A program made the translations under genes and the position numbers. Of a DNA stretch of 45,779 nucleotides, positions 42,186 through 45,779 are shown in pieces. Source of the stretch: JAJFTV01 sp964426355 (GTDB lineage: Bacteria > Chloroflexota > Anaerolineae > Anaerolineales > Anaerolineaceae); contig CAYRRA010000007.1 in NCBI GenBank assembly GCA_964426355.1, forward strand, positions 1 to 45,779, written 5' to 3'. How positions within the stretch are numbered: position 1 is the stretch's first letter; each line of letters begins with the position of its first letter. The notes under the pieces are model-generated. The model was not told the DNA's origin. It did not search any database and saw only the letters and a program-made list of their open reading frames with translations.

Positions 42186-42206
42186 AAAACATCTTAAAGA
42201 TGTTTT
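42186..42206 (+). promoter_or_regulatory. Hairpin abutting the ribosome-binding site
   Basis: AAAACATC-TTAAA-GATGTTTT, an 8-bp perfect stem whose 3' arm touches AAGGAGG (42207-42213). It is AT-rich and could affect mRNA stability or temperature-dependent translation. Confidence 0.5.
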
Positions 42207-42217
42207 AAGGAGGAGCT

Positions 42218-43069
42218 ATGATTTTTGGATTTGATTTTGTGCGGGGTTCAGGCAACCTGGATCAACGCAATTATGATGTAAAGGATTTTCAGGCGGTCAG
42301 CCTGGCAGGGATTGGTACATTGAGCATTGAACAGACCGGTCAGGAGAGCCTGCGCATCGAAGCCGAAGACAACCTGTTTGAATACCTGCGCGTGGAAGTG
42401 CGCGGGCGAGAGCTCTATCTGGGTGTGCAGCGCGGTGTTTCCCTGCGCCCCACCCGCCCCATCAAGTTCATGCTGACAGTGAAAGAGATTGAAGAAATCA
42501 GCATCGCAGGGAGCGGTGATGTTCATACCTCTGCACTGACCAGTAAACACCTCAAAATGGGCATCAGCGGCAGCGGAGACATTGAAACCGGTGTTTTACA
42601 GGTCGAAAAAGACCTGGCATTACGCATCAGCGGCAGCGGAAGGTTTGATCTTCCCAATATTGAAGCGGCTGAAACGGAAATGGTCATCACCGGTTCGGGT
42701 AAGGGCAGGGTGGATTCATTAAAAACGGGCACAGCCCGGCTGGGCATTACAGGAGCGGGTGATTTTCGCCTTGGCAATGTGCAAGCCGAGACTCTCGAAA
42801 CACGCATTACCGGTTCAGGCGATGTGGCGTTGAGTGGAAAAGCCAAAGAGCAGGAATTGACCATTTCATCGGTTGGTAAATACAAAGCACAAGATTTGGA
42901 GAGCGTCAATGCCAGGGTTAAGATTAGCGGGAGCGGTTCAGCGTATGTTTCTGTTCAGGATAGGCTGGATGTGCGTATCTCTGGCAGCGGTTCGGTTCAT
43001 TATCGCGGACGTCCTATCATCGTTCAATCCATTTCTGGCTCAGGTAAAGTAAAATATATTGAGGATTAG
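42218..43069 (+). CDS. DUF2807/GIN-domain beta-solenoid protein without signal peptide
   Basis: 283-residue protein of the putative auto-transporter adhesin head GIN family (PF10988/DUF2807). It has the N-terminal FQAVSLAGIGTLSIEQTGQESL strand pair and the repeated S/T-G-S-G turn (IAGSGDV, ISGSGDI, ISGSGRF, ITGSGKG, ITGAGDF, ITGSGDV, ISGSGSA, ISGSGSV, ISGSGKV) about every 20 residues, the pattern of a right-handed beta-solenoid. Family members usually carry a signal or lipobox; here the N-terminus MIFGFDFVRGSGNLDQRNYD has neither, so it may stay in the cytoplasm. AAGGAGG is an ideal ribosome site. The membrane protein gene downstream probably belongs to the same transcript. Confidence 0.88.
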   Translation: MIFGFDFVRGSGNLDQRNYDVKDFQAVSLAGIGTLSIEQTGQESLRIEAEDNLFEYLRVEVRGRELYLGVQRGVSLRPTRPIKFMLTVKEIEEISIAGSGDVHTSALTSKHLKMGISGSGDIETGVLQVEKDLALRISGSGRFDLPNIEAAETEMVITGSGKGRVDSLKTGTARLGITGAGDFRLGNVQAETLETRITGSGDVALSGKAKEQELTISSVGKYKAQDLESVNARVKISGSGSAYVSVQDRLDVRISGSGSVHYRGRPIIVQSISGSGKVKYIED

Positions 43070-43111
43070 AATTTTTGTGTTTAGAACAGCATTGCTGGAT
43101 CACGTCGAACA

Positions 43112-43157
43112 AAAACCCGCGGTTTTGCTCTTTGCTGACGATAAAACAGCGGGTTTT
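43112..43157 (+). promoter_or_regulatory. Intercistronic inverted repeat between the GIN-domain and membrane genes
   Basis: AAAACCCGC (43112-43120) and GCGGGTTTT (43149-43157) form a 9-bp stem with a 28-nt loop; no U run follows, so it looks like a stabilising or attenuating structure rather than a full terminator. Confidence 0.45.
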
Positions 43158-43192
43158 GGATTGTAAAAGTTTTTCTTTGGAGGAGTTACACC

Positions 43193-43705
43193 ATGAGAGA
43201 TCGAAGAAACATCACGGGTGGGTTGGTCTTGATCCTGTTAGGCGCTTTTTTCATTTTCTGGCAGCTTGCGCCGGAAAGCATTACCGGCTGGTTCGACAGC
43301 CATTTTTCCTGGCCCTTTTATATCATCCTGCCGGGGTTGGCTTTCATCTTGATCGCATTGATCACCGGCGTAGGCGGGCTGGCGGTACCGGGTTCCATCA
43401 TTGCCGGCATTGGCGGCATCCTGTATTACCAGGACCTGACCGGCGACTGGGTGAGCTGGGCGTATGCCTGGGTATTAATCCCCGGGTTTGTTGGTCTCGG
43501 TATTTTGATAGGCAGTTTCCTCTCAAGTGATATGCGCCATGAACGACGGCATGGCTTGACCATGTTCGTTATCAGCTCAGTGATTGGATTGGTCTTGTGG
43601 GCGGCATTCCACAGCGGGATAGAGGGGACATCGACCGTATGGGCGGTGATCCTGATCATCCTGGGTGGTTACCTGCTCCTATCTTCATTTTTCCGTCGAA
43701 GGTAA
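43193..43705 (+). CDS. Small membrane protein with LiaF/DUF5668-like TM repeats
   Basis: 170 residues with five or six TM segments. The first unit NITGGLVLILLGAFFIFWQL and the last AVILIILGGYLLLSSFFRRR resemble the G-x-hydrophobic-L-G repeats of LiaF-TM/DUF5668 proteins that sit beside GIN/DUF4097 beta-solenoid proteins in envelope-stress operons. GGAGGAG lies nine bases before the ATG. It follows the GIN-domain gene by 123 bp with only a hairpin between, and a strong terminator follows it. Together they suggest an envelope-stress sensing or shielding module; no kinase or regulator of that kind is adjacent. Confidence 0.75.
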   Translation: MRDRRNITGGLVLILLGAFFIFWQLAPESITGWFDSHFSWPFYIILPGLAFILIALITGVGGLAVPGSIIAGIGGILYYQDLTGDWVSWAYAWVLIPGFVGLGILIGSFLSSDMRHERRHGLTMFVISSVIGLVLWAAFHSGIEGTSTVWAVILIILGGYLLLSSFFRRR

Positions 43706-43725
43706 AGCTATCCCTCAACCTGTCA

Positions 43726-43767
43726 AACCGGTTCCTTCTCATCTGGAGCCGGTTCATTTTATTTTTT
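43726..43767 (+). terminator. Terminator after the GIN/membrane operon
   Basis: AACCGGTTCC and GGAGCCGGTT make a 10-bp stem (one T-G pair) with a 9-nt loop, followed by CATTTTATTTTTT. Confidence 0.85.
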
Positions 43768-43785
43768 GGGAGATAACGGTGGATT

Positions 43786-44316
43786 ATGATGGAGCCATTT
43801 ATTGTTCAACCGGCGCTTTGCCTGGATTTTGACGGAACGATACGCTACAGCCGGAGCGGCGATTTTATCCAAACGATAGAGGATATTGCCCTGTTTGATG
43901 GCGTGGAGGAACGGCTTTGGGAATATCGACAGAAGGGCTACCTGCTGTTAGGCATCACCAACCAGGCGGGTGTGGCGTATGGTTATCGCACTCTTCAGCA
44001 AGTACAGGCGGAGATTGAAGCCACCTTGAATTTGTTCCAAAACAACCCGTTCCACCATGTGCAGATGAGCGTGCTGCATCCGCAGGGAAGCCTTTCGCCT
44101 TTCAATCACTCCACGCTATTGCGCAAACCGGAAATCGGTATGCTGGCGGTGTGCGAAGCCGAGATGTTTAAGCAGAGAATGATTGTGGATTGGGAAAACA
44201 GCCTGTTTGTTGGAGACCGCCCTGAAGACCAGGAATGCGCTCAACGTGCATCCATTGAATTTGTCTGGGCGGATCAATTCTTTGGGCGGAGCGATTCGAT
44301 GAAAGCTAACGAATAA
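43786..44316 (+). CDS. HAD-superfamily IIIA phosphatase, GmhB/HisB-like
   Basis: 176-residue haloacid-dehalogenase hydrolase. Motif I is LDFDGTIR (D14 nucleophile, D16 general acid), motif II is GITNQAG, motif III is the Lys in LLRKPEIGM, and motif IV is FVGDRPEDQE. Spacing and the TNQ motif match D,D-heptose-1,7-bisphosphate phosphatase (GmhB) and histidinol-phosphatase. The Cys residues of the GmhB zinc loop are absent (HPQGSLSPFNHSTLL), so the substrate is uncertain. Two adjacent ATGs follow GGTGG; the first is used here. The last 43 bp overlap the 3' end of the convergent WYL regulator gene. Confidence 0.87.
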   Translation: MMEPFIVQPALCLDFDGTIRYSRSGDFIQTIEDIALFDGVEERLWEYRQKGYLLLGITNQAGVAYGYRTLQQVQAEIEATLNLFQNNPFHHVQMSVLHPQGSLSPFNHSTLLRKPEIGMLAVCEAEMFKQRMIVDWENSLFVGDRPEDQECAQRASIEFVWADQFFGRSDSMKANE

Positions 44317-45254
44317 GACAGGATATTCTCGACCAGCTCGTGCGGTTCCACCACTTCAACCGATGTTCCCAAACCCATAACCGTGCTGCGCGCCTCGTGA
44401 AGCCCATAGAAAAGCACTTTGAGCAGCAATTTCCCATGCTCATCGGGCTGTCGCAGGTTATTGTAGCGGTTGGGCAGGTACCATTCAAAATAGGTCAATC
44501 GCTCCGGTGGGATGCGCAGTAAAACGGGATAGTCGGCTTCGAACTGTCTTTCAAATACACGGCTTGATTCTTCCCAATATGATTTCACGTGAAAATGGGT
44601 GTCGCGCTCAAAACGGGTTCCGGTCAGGCGCACTGCCCGCAGACGGGAGATTCGGAAGGTTCGTAATGCTCCATTTTGTAGTTTGCCCACCAGGTACCAT
44701 GTGTTAAATTTACATACCAATGCATACGGCTGAACACTGCGTGTACGGCTTTCGCCTTCTGCTTTTTCATACGCAATTTCTATCTCTTCATCTTCCCAGA
44801 CGGCTTGCTGTACCAATGGAAGAAAGGGAAGCTCTTCTTCCGTCTGGAACCAGCCTTTTGGATCGATATAAACACGCTGACGCAGTCGCTCTGCATCAGA
44901 GCGTTGCAGCGCGGGTAGTTCAGCCAACAGCTTGAGGTACAGGTTTTCAACAGCGTTACCTAAACCCAGATCGGAGAGCGGGCGGGATGCACCTTCGATA
45001 AATAACGATTGGAGCTCAGTACGGGAAAGACTGGTGAGCGCCAACTGATATTCGCTGTCCAGGAAAACACCTCCGTGTGGTCCGCTTTGCGTGTAGATGG
45101 GAACCCCAGCAACATTCAACGCCTCGATATCGCGGTAAATGGTGCGAACAGAAACCTCTAACCGCTCCGCCAGCATTTCGGCGGTCAGATTTCCTTTTTG
45201 GTGGAGCAAGAGCATGATGGAAAGCAAACGATCAGCGCGCATGATATTTACCAT
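44274..45254 (-). CDS. WYL-domain transcriptional regulator (YafY type)
   Basis: 326-residue regulator. N-terminal HTH_11 domain at 5-60: RADRLLSIMLLLHQKGNLTA, AERLEVSVRTIYRDIEAL, then the wing PIYTQSGPHGGVFL. A WYL ligand-binding domain starts at about 135 (EIAYEKAEGESRTRSVQPYA, then FNTWYLVGKL) with the conserved FRISRL. The C-terminal WCX-like extension follows. WYL proteins bind nucleic-acid or nucleotide ligands and act as repressors or activators. The gene is divergent from a GyrI-like effector-binding gene, a common partnership, and a 31-bp perfect palindrome lies between them. ATG 45254 is called; ATG 45242 four codons later is possible. Confidence 0.92.
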   Translation of the reverse strand: MVNIMRADRLLSIMLLLHQKGNLTAEMLAERLEVSVRTIYRDIEALNVAGVPIYTQSGPHGGVFLDSEYQLALTSLSRTELQSLFIEGASRPLSDLGLGNAVENLYLKLLAELPALQRSDAERLRQRVYIDPKGWFQTEEELPFLPLVQQAVWEDEEIEIAYEKAEGESRTRSVQPYALVCKFNTWYLVGKLQNGALRTFRISRLRAVRLTGTRFERDTHFHVKSYWEESSRVFERQFEADYPVLLRIPPERLTYFEWYLPNRYNNLRQPDEHGKLLLKVLFYGLHEARSTVMGLGTSVEVVEPHELVENILSYSLAFIESLRPKN

Positions 45255-45266
45255 TTGAGTGTATCA

Positions 45267-45297
45267 CAAATTACTGACAGTTGTTGTCAGTAATTTG
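45267..45297. promoter_or_regulatory. 31-bp palindromic operator, probably for the WYL regulator
   Basis: CAAATTACTGACA, spacer GTTGT, TGTCAGTAATTTG: 13-bp arms with no mismatch, 12 bp upstream of the regulator start codon and inside the divergent control region. An exact ACAGTTGTTGT (45277-45287) recurs at 45392-45402, a possible secondary half-site near the divergent gene. Confidence 0.75.
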
Positions 45298-45446
45298 GTT
45301 TATTATTAAAGTGTGGCTTTAACCGGTAACACTTCTGCATTATCCTCATAGACGATTAACCCGGCTAAAGTGTGTAGTTTTGGTTTGGGGAACAGTTGTT
45401 GTATCTTCTAAAAATGACCATTCCATGATGATAAAGGCAGGGAAAA

Positions 45447-45779
45447 ATGAGTGACAAAGAATTTTCAGACGCCATCACACCCAGGCAAGTTCCGGATATG
45501 TTCATCGCCGGGGTTCGCTTCTTGGGAAGCCTAGCGGATGTCCCGACGATGTATCAAAAACTGGCGGCGGCAGCAGGTGATGCCGCCGCGGGAAAACCGT
45601 TTTGCCTGCGGTATTGGGGGAATCCCGGTCCTCAGCGGGATATCGAAGTGTGTTTGCCAGTGTCGCGGGTGGTAGAGAGCGGCGATGTGCACAGCAGAAT
45701 TTTGCCAGGTGGGGAGATGTTGGTCACGCAGTATCGTGGCAAATATAACCAGATTCGAACAGCCTGGGTGCGGCTTCAT
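45447..45779 (+). CDS. GyrI-like/AraC effector-binding domain protein, 3' end beyond the window
   Basis: 111 codons are present, beginning MSDKEFSDAITPRQVPDMFI. The pattern AGVRFLGSLADVPTMYQKLA, then PFCLRYWGN and RDIEVCLPVSRVV, then SRILPGGEMLVTQYRGKYNQ, matches the GyrI-like small-molecule-binding fold (PF06445). The PGGEMLVTQYRGKY segment is the core strand-turn of that family. It has no DNA-binding domain within the visible part. AGGG precedes the ATG. Divergent placement from a WYL regulator with a shared palindrome suggests that the WYL protein controls it and that this protein sequesters or hydrolyses a toxic ligand. Confidence 0.8.
   Translation, partial: MSDKEFSDAITPRQVPDMFIAGVRFLGSLADVPTMYQKLAAAAGDAAAGKPFCLRYWGNPGPQRDIEVCLPVSRVVESGDVHSRILPGGEMLVTQYRGKYNQIRTAWVRLH

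Noticed and set aside
42480..43060. Tandem DNA repeat or CRISPR-like array
   Set aside because: The recurring AGCGGCAGCGG-type units are codons for the SGSG turns of the beta-solenoid protein; spacing and sequence are not those of a CRISPR.

Overview
The window looks like a chromosomal segment of a Chloroflexota bacterium, most likely class Anaerolineae. Several features point that way: many lipoproteins with Thr/Pro-rich (TPTPTATP-like) linkers after the lipobox, a pre-peptidase-like lipoprotein domain of a type common in that phylum, and a DnaA whose neighbours are not dnaN/gyrB. This assignment is inference from protein style, not from a marker search. Genes are densely packed, with no insertion sequence, prophage or CRISPR array.

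Layout. 1-6250 (minus strand): an M1-type zinc peptidase lipoprotein, two large polytopic GT-C-like membrane proteins and a lipoprotein cut by the window edge; the last three are tightly coupled. 6251-9739: lipoproteins and a small two-TM protein, including a LysM lipoprotein. 9760-10006: a candidate structured non-coding RNA (6S-like rod with central bubble and terminator). 10097-11979: dnaA (minus strand) and, upstream of it, a probable replication origin. 11980-13772: a MarR-MFS efflux operon with its operator. 14121-16060: a SIS-domain plus BtpA-family pair. 16054-20727: a 1557-residue multi-PAS/GAF HD-GYP sensor. 20928-25385: surE, a YchF-type ATPase, a lipoprotein and tRNA-Leu(CAA). 25641-29086: a Rossmann/chemoreceptor-tip fusion, a serine hydrolase of the beta-lactamase fold and an FGE-fold lipoprotein. 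29173-33388: a GT2 plus GT-C glycosyltransferase pair and a UDP-glucose 4-epimerase-like SDR. 33440-40792: a CcrM-type adenine methyltransferase, a DmpA-type peptidase, a transketolase, DNA polymerase III delta (holA) and a MATE-like transporter. 40725-45779: an Rrf2 regulator with a CcmC-like membrane protein, a GIN-domain protein with a small membrane protein, an HAD phosphatase, and a WYL regulator divergent from a GyrI-like effector-binding protein.

Most interesting. A close relative of the Caulobacter cell-cycle methyltransferase CcrM (GANTC) lies in the same window as the putative oriC. The origin region upstream of the dnaA promoter holds eight GANTC sites in 285 bp, against two in about 2 kb of other intergenic DNA read by hand. 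One site overlaps a DnaA-box-like sequence and another abuts the dnaA -35 element. This suggests a methylation-based replication or dnaA control circuit outside Proteobacteria, analogous to CcrM/GANTC in alphaproteobacteria or Dam/GATC/SeqA in enterics. Other leads are the soluble Rossmann-MCP fusion, the 6S-like RNA, several apparently leaderless promoters and three well-formed operators.
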